Assembly: GCF_900489465.1 (NCBI RefSeq)
Contig: NZ_UEFQ01000024.1
Coordinates: forward strand, 372,001-436,000
Reading direction: 5' to 3'
From: Aequorivita sp. CIP111184
GTDB taxonomy: Bacteria; Bacteroidota; Bacteroidia; Flavobacteriales; Flavobacteriaceae
Length of the DNA: 64,000 bases
Part shown: piece after piece, positions 25,152-33,660 of the stretch
Layout: each line of letters begins with the position of its first letter
Numbering within the stretch: the stretch's first letter is position 1
The notes under the pieces: model-generated
The model's input: only the letters and a program-made list of their open reading frames with translations
What the model was told of the DNA's origin: nothing
Databases searched by the model: none
Program-made: the position numbers and the translations under genes

Positions 25152-25718
25152 ATGCTTCCCGAAGATTTAAAAGAAAAATTGATGGAGGTTGACAGCAGTC
25201 GCAAAAAGAGACTGGAAATTGCTTTTTGGATAACCAAAAAACCCCATTATGTGCGTGAAACACTTCAATGGTGTTTTTCAGAAGAAAGCGAACTTTTAGT
25301 TCAATCTGCTTGGGTCCTGGAAGTTATCTGTGCATATAAAGCAAAAAACTTTTTTAAGTATATGCATTTGTTTTTTGAGCAACTTCCCAAAATAAAAAAT
25401 GATTCTGCATTGCGTTCCTGCGCAAAAATATGTGAAATGCTGTGCCATTATCATTTTATGCATGAGTTTGGTATTGTGTCCAATGTCTTAGAAAAAAACG
25501 AAAGACAATGTATCACGGAATGTTGCTTTGATTGGCTAATAACCGACCAGAAAGTTGCCTGCCAAGCTCCTGCCATGCAATGTCTATACTACTTGGGATG
25601 GGATCACGATAAAAAATGGATTTATCCCGAATTGAGAAACATTCTTACTAAAAATGCCCCCAATAAAAGCGCGGGCTACCAAGCTAGAGCGCGTAAAATT
25701 TTAAAACGAATTACATAA
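25152..25718 (+). CDS. Conserved small helical (HEAT-like) protein
   Basis: This protein of 188 residues has no signal peptide or membrane segment. It is mostly alpha-helical with spaced aromatic and Cys residues (SAWVLEVICAYKAKNF, ALRSCAKICEMLCHY, AMQCLYYLGWDH, GYQARARKILKRI), a pattern like a few HEAT repeats. I recall similar short Flavobacterial proteins labelled adenylosuccinate lyase in databases, but no lyase signature is present. It starts 6 bases after the sirtuin stop, so both are probably made from one mRNA. A role as partner or substrate adaptor of the sirtuin is only inference from position. Confidence 0.65.
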   Translation: MLPEDLKEKLMEVDSSRKKRLEIAFWITKKPHYVRETLQWCFSEESELLVQSAWVLEVICAYKAKNFFKYMHLFFEQLPKIKNDSALRSCAKICEMLCHYHFMHEFGIVSNVLEKNERQCITECCFDWLITDQKVACQAPAMQCLYYLGWDHDKKWIYPELRNILTKNAPNKSAGYQARARKILKRIT

Positions 25719-25824
25719 GTGGAGCTAGCTACCATTAAAAAATAAAGAAGTTTAACCAAACACACCTATTTTTTATAGCTTTATAAATTAACAAACCATA
25801 TCTATAAATCTAAAATACAATTTT

Positions 25825-26246
25825 ATGAAAAGCTATATTTTATTTTTTTTTTAGCAATTGCTATAATCACATTTTCTTCTTGTAAAAATGAAATTAAAAA
25901 AGACGACTCAGAAGTTATGACGCCAGAAGAAGCAGATATTATGGAAGGAGACTCAAATACTCCTGACGTAGCTTGCTATCGCTATACTTCCGAAAGAGAT
26001 ACCGTTTTGTTACAAATGGAAAAAATGGACGATGAAGTAGTTGGAACTTTAAGTTACAATTATTTTGAAAAAGATAATAACAATGGCACTTTTGAAGGGA
26101 AGATGATTGGAGACACTCTTTTTGCCAACTACACCTTTGGTTCTGAAGAAACCATTTCGGTCCGTGAGCTCATGTTCATTAAAAAAGGGAACAACATTGT
26201 GGAAGGATTTGGCGAAGTAGAAGATGTAAATAGGGAAATGAATTAA
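25825..26246 (+). pseudogene. Small lipoprotein gene broken by a frameshift in a T-run
   Basis: The ATG at 25825 reads MKSYILFFF and then hits TAG at 25852, just after a run of eight T. One extra T (or two fewer) at that run joins it to the downstream frame, giving a complete lipoprotein signal ending FSSC, then a 140-residue protein. The remaining frame (first ATG 25917) encodes CYRYTSERDTVLLQME, GTLSYNYFEKDNNNGTFEG and GDTLFANYTFGSE, a style of conserved Flavobacterial lipoprotein with unknown function. The start of this frame without the signal would leave the protein in the cytoplasm. Possible causes are a sequencing error, a recent mutation, or slippage-based switching. Confidence 0.75.
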
Positions 26247-26490
26247 AAAAAATACAAAATATACCTTTAATGATTCCATGCCTTTAAAAGAAATAGATTG
26301 CGATGAAAACTAGTAAAACAATTCTAGGTTTCAATAGTCCAACCACCCCATATGCTTTAAATGGGAAAATTGTAGAGTAGAGAAATAAAGAAATTGAAGC
26401 AAACTTTTAAATCAAAATCAAAACCTACACCCCACGCCTTTCAAAAACCAATTTTCCATAATTTTTAGAATCTATAGATTATTAAATTAA
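26247..26490. other. Spacer without recognised genes
   Basis: The 244 bases separate the broken lipoprotein gene from the end of the FAD oxidoreductase gene. A 25-codon open frame starts at 26303 but has no visible support. No clear terminator hairpin is seen; the two genes converge here. Confidence 0.3.
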
Positions 26491-27690
26491 TTATCGGTTG
26501 AATTTATAATATTCCAAATAAGGATGTGGCGTTTTATTGATGGAATGAATAATTGCATCCATCCCCATTACGCTGAAGGTGATACCATTTCCGCCAAAGC
26601 CCAAGATGTAATGTTCGTTCTTTTCGGTATCGGGTTTTCCGAAATATGGCAACCCGTCCTTCGTTTCACCAAAAGTACCAGCCCACGAGTAGTCAGCTAT
26701 AAATGGTATATCTGGAAAACATTTCTGAAACTTTTTGGTAAGATCTTTTTCTTTCTTTGAAAGCAGCGCATCGCGGCGCGTGGCGTTTTTGAAATCGCGG
26801 TCACCGCCACCCATAACAATACGCCCGTCTTCCGTGCTTCGGAAATATAAATAAGGTGAATCCGTATTCCAATAAATATGTTTTTTGAACGCTTGAGGCA
26901 ATGTTTCAAAAGCCTCGGAAGCCAAGGCAAACGTACTTTTTAAAGCGACGATATTTTCTTTGATAGTGTCTGTACTTTCATAACCTGTGCAATGTACAAC
27001 ATGATCAACTTCAATAGTTAAACCTGTTTTCGTCTTAGCTATAGTCTTTTCCTTTTTCGTTTTTATTTCTTCAATATCTGTTCTATCATAAATTTCTGCT
27101 CCCTTTTTACTGCAGTATTTTAATAAATCATTAGCCAATTTATATACATCCATTACCGCACCGGATTGTGATTCTATCGCTGCATAAGCATTTAGACCTA
27201 ATTCTTTTAAATCTTCTTTGGAAAGCCATTTAACTTTAAAACCGTGTTCCTTCCTTGCATCGAATTCATTTTTTAAAAAAGAAAGATCTTTTTTTGAAGA
27301 GGCGAAATAAACACTCTTCTTATATTCAAAACCACAATAACTTTTAATGTTACCAGCAATTTTCTTAATATCCTTAATTGCTTTTTCGCAATTTTGATAA
27401 CTAGAAACGGCACAAGTAAGCCCCACTTGTTCAATTAATTTATGCAAAGGCACATCAATTTCATACTGAAGCATGGAGGTACTGGCTGCAGTACTGCCAT
27501 TACATACATCGCGACGATCAACTATTACAACTTTTTTTCCAGCTTCAATCAGTTTATAAGCCATTAAAGCACCCGTAATTCCTGCACCAATTATCAATAC
27601 TTCGGAAGAAATTGATTCTTGCAAAGAAGGATAACTTTGAGGAAGTGAATTTACTATAAGCCAATAAGGCTCGTTTGAACGTATATCCAT
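26491..27690 (-). CDS. FAD-dependent oxidoreductase of the DAO family
   Basis: The 399-residue protein (start MDIRSNEPYWL at 27690; the frame is open for 34 more codons upstream, without family likeness) has the FAD-binding motif VLIIGAGITGALMAYKL and VVIVDRR with the adenosine-binding acidic residue. GSTAASTSMLQYEIDVP follows, the usual second FAD-contact segment, and the C-terminal part has GLPYFGKPD and GFGGNGITFS. This is the glycine/D-amino-acid oxidase-like family. Some members accept amino acids, some gamma-glutamyl-amines (PuuB-like). The substrate is not known. It is divergent from the DUF2383 gene. Confidence 0.85.
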   Translation of the reverse strand: MDIRSNEPYWLIVNSLPQSYPSLQESISSEVLIIGAGITGALMAYKLIEAGKKVVIVDRRDVCNGSTAASTSMLQYEIDVPLHKLIEQVGLTCAVSSYQNCEKAIKDIKKIAGNIKSYCGFEYKKSVYFASSKKDLSFLKNEFDARKEHGFKVKWLSKEDLKELGLNAYAAIESQSGAVMDVYKLANDLLKYCSKKGAEIYDRTDIEEIKTKKEKTIAKTKTGLTIEVDHVVHCTGYESTDTIKENIVALKSTFALASEAFETLPQAFKKHIYWNTDSPYLYFRSTEDGRIVMGGGDRDFKNATRRDALLSKKEKDLTKKFQKCFPDIPFIADYSWAGTFGETKDGLPYFGKPDTEKNEHYILGFGGNGITFSVMGMDAIIHSINKTPHPYLEYYKFNR

Positions 27691-27813
27691 AATTATATTT
27701 TTTTTTAATTGAAAGATAACTAATGTGTCCGATTTTATATGCTTCCGTATACATTTTAATTCAGTTATTTTAAAAAAAGAAAACCTTAACATTTTTCGTT
27801 AAACACTTCTCAA

Positions 27814-27841
27814 TTGTGAAATTGATAAGAATTTATCTTTT
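27814..27841 (+). promoter_or_regulatory. Candidate promoter of the DUF2383 gene
   Basis: A TTG box at 27814-27816 is followed after 17 bases by TATCTTTT (27834-27841), which fits the Bacteroidota -33/-7 pattern with one mismatch. It would place transcription start about 35 bases before the ATG at 27884. A second TATCTTTA word lies at 27852 but lacks a properly spaced -33 box. Confidence 0.35.
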
Positions 27842-27883
27842 TTCTGAAAAGTATCTTTATGAAAAATTAATAATAAAAAAACT

Positions 27884-28366
27884 ATGAAAACCACAAACGA
27901 AAAAGCAAAAGAACATAACCACGATAAACTGGTAGATAATTTACAAGAACTTTTGGAGAAAAATTATGACGCCCAAAAAGGATTTACCAAAGCTATGGAG
28001 GATGCAAAAAATCCAAGGTTGAAAACTTTTCTTCAACAGCAAGCTGCACAAAGAAGTCGTTTTACAAATGAGCTTACTCAGGAAATTAGAAACCTAAATG
28101 AACAACCAAAAGATAGTGGTAGCATTACTGGCGACCTTCACCGAACTTGGATAGACATTAAAAGTGCAGTATCTGGAAATGAAGATGAAGCAGTTTTAGA
28201 AGAATGTATTAGAGGCGAAAAAGCAAGCTGGGATGAGTATAGCAACAAACTTGAAAAAGAAAATTTTCCTCCAAATATTTCCAGTGTAATTCAAAAACAA
28301 GCATCGGAAATACACAATACCTTATCTAAGGTAAAAACGTTAGAAGACCTTGCCGACGTTGAATAA
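27884..28366 (+). CDS. PA2169-type four-helix-bundle protein (DUF2383)
   Basis: The protein of 160 residues is hydrophilic and helical, with no signal peptide. The segments LVDNLQELLEKNYDAQKGFTKAMEDAKNP, GSITGDLHRTWIDIKSAVSG and EAVLEECIRGEKASWDEY are typical of the DUF2383/PA2169 family, ferritin-like bundles linked to stress. It is transcribed alone between the FAD oxidoreductase promoter region and a strong terminator. Biochemical function is not established for the family. Confidence 0.85.
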   Translation: MKTTNEKAKEHNHDKLVDNLQELLEKNYDAQKGFTKAMEDAKNPRLKTFLQQQAAQRSRFTNELTQEIRNLNEQPKDSGSITGDLHRTWIDIKSAVSGNEDEAVLEECIRGEKASWDEYSNKLEKENFPPNISSVIQKQASEIHNTLSKVKTLEDLADVE

Positions 28367-28397
28367 ACCAGCAATATGAAAAAGAAAAGGCAAGAAA

Positions 28398-28433
28398 AAA
28401 GCCCTGGAATGTAATATTTCCAGGGCTTTCCAA
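28398..28433. terminator. Bidirectional intrinsic terminator
   Basis: AAAGCCCTGGAA (28398-28409) and TTCCAGGGCTTT (28418-28429) form a 12-pair hairpin with an 8-base loop. It lies between two convergent genes, and A/T tracts flank both sides, so it can end both transcripts. Confidence 0.85.
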
Positions 28434-28472
28434 TTAAACTAACTCTAAAAATCTAACACTACGCTAGTTCTT

Positions 28473-29477
28473 CTAGTTCTTAATAAACTTCTTATTTGTA
28501 ATAATTTTGTTGTTATCCAAAATTGTTAAATTATAAATACCTTCACTTAAGTTATTTACGTTGATAGTATTATCAATATCAATTTCGGCTTCTAAAACTT
28601 TACGCCCCAACATATCTGTAACTGCTACTTTATACTGACTTAAATCAATACCATTAGCGCTTATATTCAATTTTTCAGTCGCAGGATTTGGATAAATAGC
28701 AAAAGCTGAAGAGTCAAATTCTGAAACACCTAAAGGAGCAGAAGGTAATTCTAACAATTCACCACCCAATGGGCTTGCAACATAAAGACCAAAAGCAGGG
28801 CCATTTGAATTCTGACTTTGATCTAAAAATCCAGAAGCTAAAACTGTAAGTGCTGCACCATCTAATCCTAATGTTGCTAAAGGAGCTTGATATGCAGCTA
28901 CTCCAACTGTTCCACTCGCGTTGCGAATTTCAATTACATAATCTGCCGTCGGTAATTCCAAATAACCTTGAAATTCGGTATATGAAATATCATTTACTAT
29001 TGTTCCAGCTCCTATACCGGTTTCAAAAACATCTACTGTTGGAGCATCTGTAGATCCGTGATGTACTAAAACATCTACATTGTTTGGGTTTGATGCCATT
29101 TCGCGCGCCATTGGAAATACCTGCAAACTTAGTGGTGGAGCTGGACTATAACCAGTTGGACTTACAATTCCGTCTGCAACCACAATATATTTTTCGTTTT
29201 CAGTAAGTGTTACGGGTACAGTTAATAATACATCACCTACACTTGTACTGTTCCCAGGAGCGATACCAATATTAATTTCAACACCCGCAGGAAGGTCAAG
29301 AAATGGAGTAGCTGTTCTAAAGGCGAAATCATCCAAAGCTAAGTCTGAATTTATATAGACATCTACTTCTGCTGCAGCTGCATCGGCTGAGTTGTGTATC
29401 ACTTGTACACGAGCTGTTTGTGCAATTGTACTCATTGTAAATAAAGCAATTGCGAGAATGGGTAATACTTTTTTCAT
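28473..29477 (-). CDS. Secreted DUF4397 protein with T9SS sorting domain
   Basis: The 334-residue protein has a Sec signal peptide (FTMSTIAQ), then RVQVIHNSADAAAAEVDVYI and a second VDVLVHHGSTDAPTVDVFE, the two repeated beta units of DUF4397. The last 75 residues are a T9SS C-terminal domain (YPNPATEKLNIS ... GIYNLTILDNNKII). It should be exported to the cell surface or medium. DUF4397 has no known activity and is thought to be an adhesion- or binding-type beta fold. It is transcribed alone. Confidence 0.88.
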   Translation of the reverse strand: MKKVLPILAIALFTMSTIAQTARVQVIHNSADAAAAEVDVYINSDLALDDFAFRTATPFLDLPAGVEINIGIAPGNSTSVGDVLLTVPVTLTENEKYIVVADGIVSPTGYSPAPPLSLQVFPMAREMASNPNNVDVLVHHGSTDAPTVDVFETGIGAGTIVNDISYTEFQGYLELPTADYVIEIRNASGTVGVAAYQAPLATLGLDGAALTVLASGFLDQSQNSNGPAFGLYVASPLGGELLELPSAPLGVSEFDSSAFAIYPNPATEKLNISANGIDLSQYKVAVTDMLGRKVLEAEIDIDNTINVNNLSEGIYNLTILDNNKIITNKKFIKN

Positions 29478-29659
29478 AATAAATAGTTTTTAGTTTACGT
29501 AAAACTACAAAACAAAATATTTTGTTTAATCTTTTTTCAGAAAAGTTTAACAAAATATTATTTATTACTGTATTACAGGTAATTACGAAATTTTTATTGT
29601 GTGGTATTTTTTCATTTTAGAAAATCTAAATATTAAAGGAGTTTTAAGTTTGATCAAAA

Positions 29660-29700
29660 AAAAAAAGACCTCTTTTAAATATTGAAGTCGTTTTTTAAAA
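29660..29700 (-). terminator. Terminator after the persulfide dioxygenase gene
   Basis: Read on the minus strand, ACGACTTC pairs with GAGGTC (one G:U pair and a bulge) and is flanked by an A-run before and eleven T after. It begins about 14 bases past the stop of the dioxygenase-rhodanese gene. Confidence 0.65.
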
Positions 29701-29713
29701 TTAAAGAAAGAAG

Positions 29714-31096
29714 TTATGTTATGGGAATATCCGTTTTTTTAATAGCCGCAAAACCGCCAGCAACATCTACTACATTATGAATTCCCCTGCTCTTCAATAT
29801 TGAAGCCGCGATAACAGAACGATACCCCCCAGCACAATACAGATAAAATTTTTCGACCTTTGGAAAATTCTTCATATGTTCGTTTGGAAAACCCAGTGGT
29901 GTGAGAATCGCTTCTGGAATATGCCCATTTGAAAATTCGCCATCATTGCGAACATCAAAGATTGGGACATCATTTTTCATTCTATCTTTTAAAGTTTCCG
30001 CATCAACAGATTCTAAAGTATCCACTTCTTTTCCAGCTTTCTTCCAAGCTTCAATTCCACCACTTAAATAACCGAGTGTTTTATCAAAACCAACTCTAGA
30101 TAATCTTGTTATAGCTTCCTCTTCTCTACCAGTTGAAACAACCAATACTATTTTTTGTTCCACGTCTGCCAATAAAGCACCTACCCAAGGAGCAAAGCTA
30201 CCGTCCAATCCAATAAAAATTGATCGTGGAATGTGACCGTCAATATATTCAATCTGATTCCGAACATCCAGTACGACTGCCCCAGTTTCATTCACAATTC
30301 TTTCAAATGCTTCGGGATCAAGCGGAGTTATTCCCTGTGCAATCACTTCATCAAATGCGGTGTAACCCTCGCGGTTCATTTTTACATTCATCGGAAAATA
30401 CAGCGGGGGTGATGCTAAGCCGTCGGTTACTTCTTTTATAAATTCTTGTCGAGTCATGTCTGCGCGAAGTGCATAATTCATTCTCTTTTGGTTTCCCAAA
30501 GTGTCTACGGTCTCTTTCATCATATTCTTTCCACAGGCGGAACCAGCACCGTGTGCAGGATAAACAATTACGTCGTCGGCTAAAGGCATTATTTTGTTAC
30601 GAAGGCTATCAAACAAAATTCCAGCTAAATCTTCTTGAGTTATTTCATTTGCTTTTTGCGCAAGGTCTGGGCGACCCACATCTCCTAAAAATAAAGTATC
30701 GCCGCTAAAAATAGCATAATCCTTTCCGCTTTCGTCTTTTAGTAAATAGGTAGTGCTTTCCATAGTATGACCTGGGGTATGAATTGCTGTAATGGTAACA
30801 TTACCCAGTTTATAAACTTCATAATCTTTCGCTAATAAAGCCTCAAAAGATGGATTTGCGTGAGGCCCATAAATAATTGACGCTCCGGTTAGATTGGATA
30901 GCGTTAAATGTCCACTCACAAAATCTGCATGGAAATGGGTCTCGAATATATATTTAATTTTTGCATTATCTCTTTTTGCGCGATCCAGATAAGGCTTCGT
31001 TTCTCGCAATGGATCTATAATTGCGACTTCGCCATTGCTTTCAATGTAGTATGCACCCTGGGAAAGGCATCCGGTATAAATTTGTTCAACCTTCAT
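29714..31096 (-). CDS. Persulfide dioxygenase-rhodanese fusion (CstB-like)
   Basis: The enzyme of 460 residues should oxidise low-molecular-weight thiol persulfides and release sulfite or thiosulfate in the cytoplasm. The N-terminal 250 residues are an ETHE1-like metallo-beta-lactamase domain with ETHFHADFVSGH (52-63), TPGHT (107-111) and SGDTLFLGDVGRPD (131-144). Two rhodanese-type domains follow. The first (270-355) has no active Cys (VVSTGRE), so it is a pseudo-rhodanese; the second (360-455) has Cys421 in CAGGYRS. This order is that of staphylococcal CstB. No CstR-type regulator is adjacent. The nearby bshB1 suggests bacillithiol persulfide as a substrate, by inference. Confidence 0.85.
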   Translation of the reverse strand: MKVEQIYTGCLSQGAYYIESNGEVAIIDPLRETKPYLDRAKRDNAKIKYIFETHFHADFVSGHLTLSNLTGASIIYGPHANPSFEALLAKDYEVYKLGNVTITAIHTPGHTMESTTYLLKDESGKDYAIFSGDTLFLGDVGRPDLAQKANEITQEDLAGILFDSLRNKIMPLADDVIVYPAHGAGSACGKNMMKETVDTLGNQKRMNYALRADMTRQEFIKEVTDGLASPPLYFPMNVKMNREGYTAFDEVIAQGITPLDPEAFERIVNETGAVVLDVRNQIEYIDGHIPRSIFIGLDGSFAPWVGALLADVEQKIVLVVSTGREEEAITRLSRVGFDKTLGYLSGGIEAWKKAGKEVDTLESVDAETLKDRMKNDVPIFDVRNDGEFSNGHIPEAILTPLGFPNEHMKNFPKVEKFYLYCAGGYRSVIAASILKSRGIHNVVDVAGGFAAIKKTDIPIT

Positions 31097-31180
31097 CGTT
31101 TTTCTATTTTCCGCAAATATATGAATTGTAATTTCTAAAATTTTTAGAAGTAATATTCAAAAATCTATTTTCACAAAACT

Positions 31181-31214
31181 TTTGCATTAACACATTTAAC
31201 TTATTTTATCTTTA
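31181..31214 (+). promoter_or_regulatory. Candidate promoter of the small lipoprotein-M28 peptidase pair
   Basis: TTTG at 31181-31184 and TATCTTTA at 31207-31214 are separated by 22 bases, close to the Bacteroidota pattern TTTG-N(19-22)-TAnnTTTG. The first ATG downstream is at 31238. It is divergent from the dioxygenase gene. Confidence 0.4.
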
Positions 31215-31237
31215 CCCCTTAACGTAACCCTGAAATC

Positions 31238-31570
31238 ATGAAAAAATTAGCACTTATTTTATTAACATTATTAATTGTTTCTTGTTCCACAGAAGGAAAA
31301 CAGGAAGAAGTAGTTCGTGAACTTGCCAAAAAAGATGCGATTGAAAAATTGCAACTTCCCGAAGGCACAGCATTCAACAACGAAAACATTGAAGTAACCG
31401 AAACTGAAACTGGAGAAGCTTCAATTGGGATTAGTTATTTAGTGAAAGTTACAGTAAAGTCTCAGGACAAAGAAGGCAATGAAATTGTAAAAACGCATAC
31501 ATTTAATTACAAAAAAATTGGAGAAGGCGGCTTGTCTCCTCAAGATTACGAACTCATCTCTTTTGAATAA
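31238..31570 (+). CDS. Small lipoprotein of unknown function
   Basis: The product is 110 residues: a lipoprotein signal (LLTLLIVSC, lipid Cys16), a charged helix (EEVVRELAKKDAIEKLQLPEGT), then a beta-rich domain (SIGISYLVKVTVKSQD, IVKTHTFNYKKIG). I do not recognise a named family. It is followed 17 bases later by the M28 peptidase gene, also a lipoprotein, and the two are likely cotranscribed. Confidence 0.7.
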   Translation: MKKLALILLTLLIVSCSTEGKQEEVVRELAKKDAIEKLQLPEGTAFNNENIEVTETETGEASIGISYLVKVTVKSQDKEGNEIVKTHTFNYKKIGEGGLSPQDYELISFE

Positions 31571-31587
31571 ACTCATTTATAATATTT

Positions 31588-32598
31588 ATGAAAATTATCC
31601 TTTTTTTTATTTTTTCGCCTTTTGTTTTTTCTTGTAATTCAACTAAAAGCACCACGGGGCCAAAAAAAACAAATGTTGATTATGCCAATACAATAACTGC
31701 ACAAGACCTTAAAAAGCACCTGTATGTTTATGCTAGTGATGAAATGGAGGGCAGAATGACGGGAAGCAAAGGGCAACATATGGCTGCAGAATATATTCGT
31801 AATTTTTATATGGATGAAGGTATTGCATCTCCTATTGAAAAAAACAATTATTTTCAAACCATCCCTTCCAGTTTTTTCGAGGGCAGAAGGAATCCCGAAT
31901 CTTCTGAAAATGTTGTTGCTTTCATTAAAGGTTCTGAAAAACCGGATGAAATTGTAATAATTTCAGCACATTTAGATCACGTGGGCACAGATAAAGATGG
32001 AAATGTTTTCAATGGCGCCGATGATGACGGTAGTGGCACCGTTTCAATTTTGGAAATAGCACAAGCCTTTCAGCAAGCTGTAAAAGATGGCAATGGGCCC
32101 AAACGCTCCATTCTATTCCTTCATGTTACTGGGGAAGAAATTGGTTTATACGGTTCAAGGTATTATACTGAAAATCCACTATTCCCATTGGAAAACACGG
32201 TTTGTGACTTGAACATTGATATGATCGGGAGAATTGATCCCGAGAAAAAGAATAATCCAAATTACATTTATTTAATAGGAAGTAACAAACTGAGCCAGGA
32301 ATTACAGGACGTATCCACTGAAGTGAACAAAAAATATACAAAATTGGAATTAGATTATAAATATGACGATCCAAATGATCCAAATCGTTTTTACTACAGA
32401 AGCGATCATTATAACTTTGCGAAAAACAATATTCCTATTATTTTCTACTTCAACGGCGTTCATGAAGATTACCATAAAATCACTGATACTCCAGACAAAA
32501 TTGAATATGATTTAATGGAAAAAAGAGCAAAATTAATCTTTTATACAGCTTGGGAAATTGCTAACCGCGACAAAAAAATTACAGCAGATAAATTGTAA
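31588..32598 (+). CDS. M28 family metallopeptidase lipoprotein
   Basis: The 336-residue protein has a lipoprotein signal (PFVFSC, lipid Cys16) and an M28 zinc-peptidase domain. Metal and catalytic residues are visible: His128 in AHLDH, Asp145 in NGADDDGSG, Glu183-Glu184 in TGEEIG and Asp211 in NIDMIG. The final zinc His is in VHEDYHK near residue 293. Family members are aminopeptidases acting outside the cytoplasm. It follows the small lipoprotein gene and ends before a strong terminator. Confidence 0.9.
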   Translation: MKIILFFIFSPFVFSCNSTKSTTGPKKTNVDYANTITAQDLKKHLYVYASDEMEGRMTGSKGQHMAAEYIRNFYMDEGIASPIEKNNYFQTIPSSFFEGRRNPESSENVVAFIKGSEKPDEIVIISAHLDHVGTDKDGNVFNGADDDGSGTVSILEIAQAFQQAVKDGNGPKRSILFLHVTGEEIGLYGSRYYTENPLFPLENTVCDLNIDMIGRIDPEKKNNPNYIYLIGSNKLSQELQDVSTEVNKKYTKLELDYKYDDPNDPNRFYYRSDHYNFAKNNIPIIFYFNGVHEDYHKITDTPDKIEYDLMEKRAKLIFYTAWEIANRDKKITADKL

Positions 32599-32630
32599 TA
32601 TTTATTTAAAAAGCTGAAAGCTGAAACAAA

Positions 32631-32659
32631 AAAAACCTCCCCAAAAAGGGAGGTTTTTT
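32631..32659 (+). terminator. Intrinsic terminator after the M28 peptidase gene
   Basis: The hairpin AAAACCTCCC-CAAAA-AGGGAGGTTTTTT, with CCTCCC/GGGAGG as its core and flanking A/T pairs, ends in a T-run. It starts about 33 bases after the stop. Confidence 0.85.
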
Positions 32660-32732
32660 GTAGAAGACCTAGCCCTTTTAATCAAGTTTACGATAAACTT
32701 TTCATAGGGTAAGTCAAGTCAAAATACAAATA

Positions 32733-32764
32733 CAAAAAAAGCTTCTCATTTCTGAGAAGCTTTT
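32733..32764 (-). terminator. Intrinsic terminator of the tRNA-His gene
   Basis: GCTTCTCA-TTTC-TGAGAAGC is an 8-pair hairpin extended by A/T pairs. On the minus strand it is followed by seven T. It lies 7 bases after the 3' end of the tRNA. Confidence 0.8.
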
Positions 32765-32770
32765 GTTATG

Positions 32771-32844
32771 GGTGGAAGACCGGGTTCGAACCGGCGACCC
32801 TCGGTACCACAAACCGATGCTCTAACCAGCTGAGCTACAACCAC
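32771..32844 (-). tRNA. tRNA-His (anticodon GTG)
   Basis: The minus strand folds as a tRNA: acceptor GTGGTTG, D arm GCTC-AGCTGGTTA-GAGC, anticodon stem TCGGT/ACCGA with loop TTGTGGT (anticodon GTG), T arm GCCGG-TTCGAAC-CCGGT. An extra G at 32845 fits the G-1 of histidine tRNAs and could pair with the C at 32771. CCA is not encoded. The 3' acceptor strand is CTTCCAC, which leaves two U:U mismatches at pairs 5:68 and 6:67. An intrinsic terminator follows. Confidence 0.93.
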
Positions 32845-32933
32845 CATTTATTGTGCTTTAATACACAACTTCGCTTAGCGGATGCAAATATAAATCAAAT
32901 CTTACGGTTGCGCAATATTCTATTTAAAGAAAT

Positions 32934-33650
32934 TTAAATTAAATCAAAAATAGAATTTACAGCAACATAACGTTCCGTTGTAAAACCTTCGCCATATTCA
33001 GTACCTATAAGCCTTCCTAAATCCTGTGACCGATAGGTAATGCTATCGCGAAAATTGGTTGATGTAATGGGGGTTTCAGGCTCATCAGCCTCTTTTTGAT
33101 GGAACTGACTTTTATATGCAAATACTGCTTCCAATTTTTTTTCTAAAAATCCAGTTACATCAACCACAAAATCTGGTTCAATATTTTTCCATTGTATATA
33201 ATGGTAAACATGTTTGGGTCGCCAAGGCTTTTGGTGGTTGCCATCCTGTATTGTTTCAATTTTTTGTAAACCACTTAAAAAGCACGCATCACTAGTGAGT
33301 TTGCTAGCTTTTCCGTGGTCAATATGGCGGTCATCAATAGCATTACAAAGAACCACATCTGGCTGATATTTTCTAATAATTTTAATTATCTCAAGCTGTG
33401 ATGCCGCATTATTAATCAAAAAACCATCAGAAAATTCAAGGTTGTGCCGAAATCTTACTCCTAAAATTTCTGCGGCGTTTGAGGCTTCTTTGTCGCGTAT
33501 CTCAGCTGTTCCTCGAGTGCCGAGTTCACCGCGGGTAAGATCTAAAATACCCACCTTTTTTCCGTTATTTATTTCTTTTGCCAAGGTTGCAGAACATCCC
33601 AATTCAACATCGTCTGGATGGGCACCAACTGCAAGTATATCAATTTTCAT
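32934..33650 (-). CDS. bshB1: Bacillithiol biosynthesis deacetylase BshB1
   Basis: The enzyme of 238 residues removes the acetyl group from N-acetylglucosaminyl malate, the second step of bacillithiol synthesis. The PIG-L-type zinc motif AHPDDVELG (10-18) is at the N-terminus, and GTRGTAEIRDKEA, CNAIDDRHIDHGKAS and SQFHQKEADEPETPI are hallmarks of the BshB1 branch. The gene lies 10 bases after the Cys/Met PLP enzyme gene and is probably cotranscribed with it. bshA and bshC are not in the window. Confidence 0.93.
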   Translation of the reverse strand: MKIDILAVGAHPDDVELGCSATLAKEINNGKKVGILDLTRGELGTRGTAEIRDKEASNAAEILGVRFRHNLEFSDGFLINNAASQLEIIKIIRKYQPDVVLCNAIDDRHIDHGKASKLTSDACFLSGLQKIETIQDGNHQKPWRPKHVYHYIQWKNIEPDFVVDVTGFLEKKLEAVFAYKSQFHQKEADEPETPITSTNFRDSITYRSQDLGRLIGTEYGEGFTTERYVAVNSIFDLI

Positions 33651-33660
33651 AAAAATTATT

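Noticed and set aside
26303-26380. 25-codon open frame (MKTSKTILGFNSP start) in the spacer
   Set aside because: Too short, no recognisable family, and no promoter or leader signal; chance occurrence in an AT-rich gap is likely.
30150-30170. Possible parS half-site (TGTTCCACGT)
   Set aside because: Only one half of the palindrome matches, and the site is inside the dioxygenase-rhodanese gene far from parAB.
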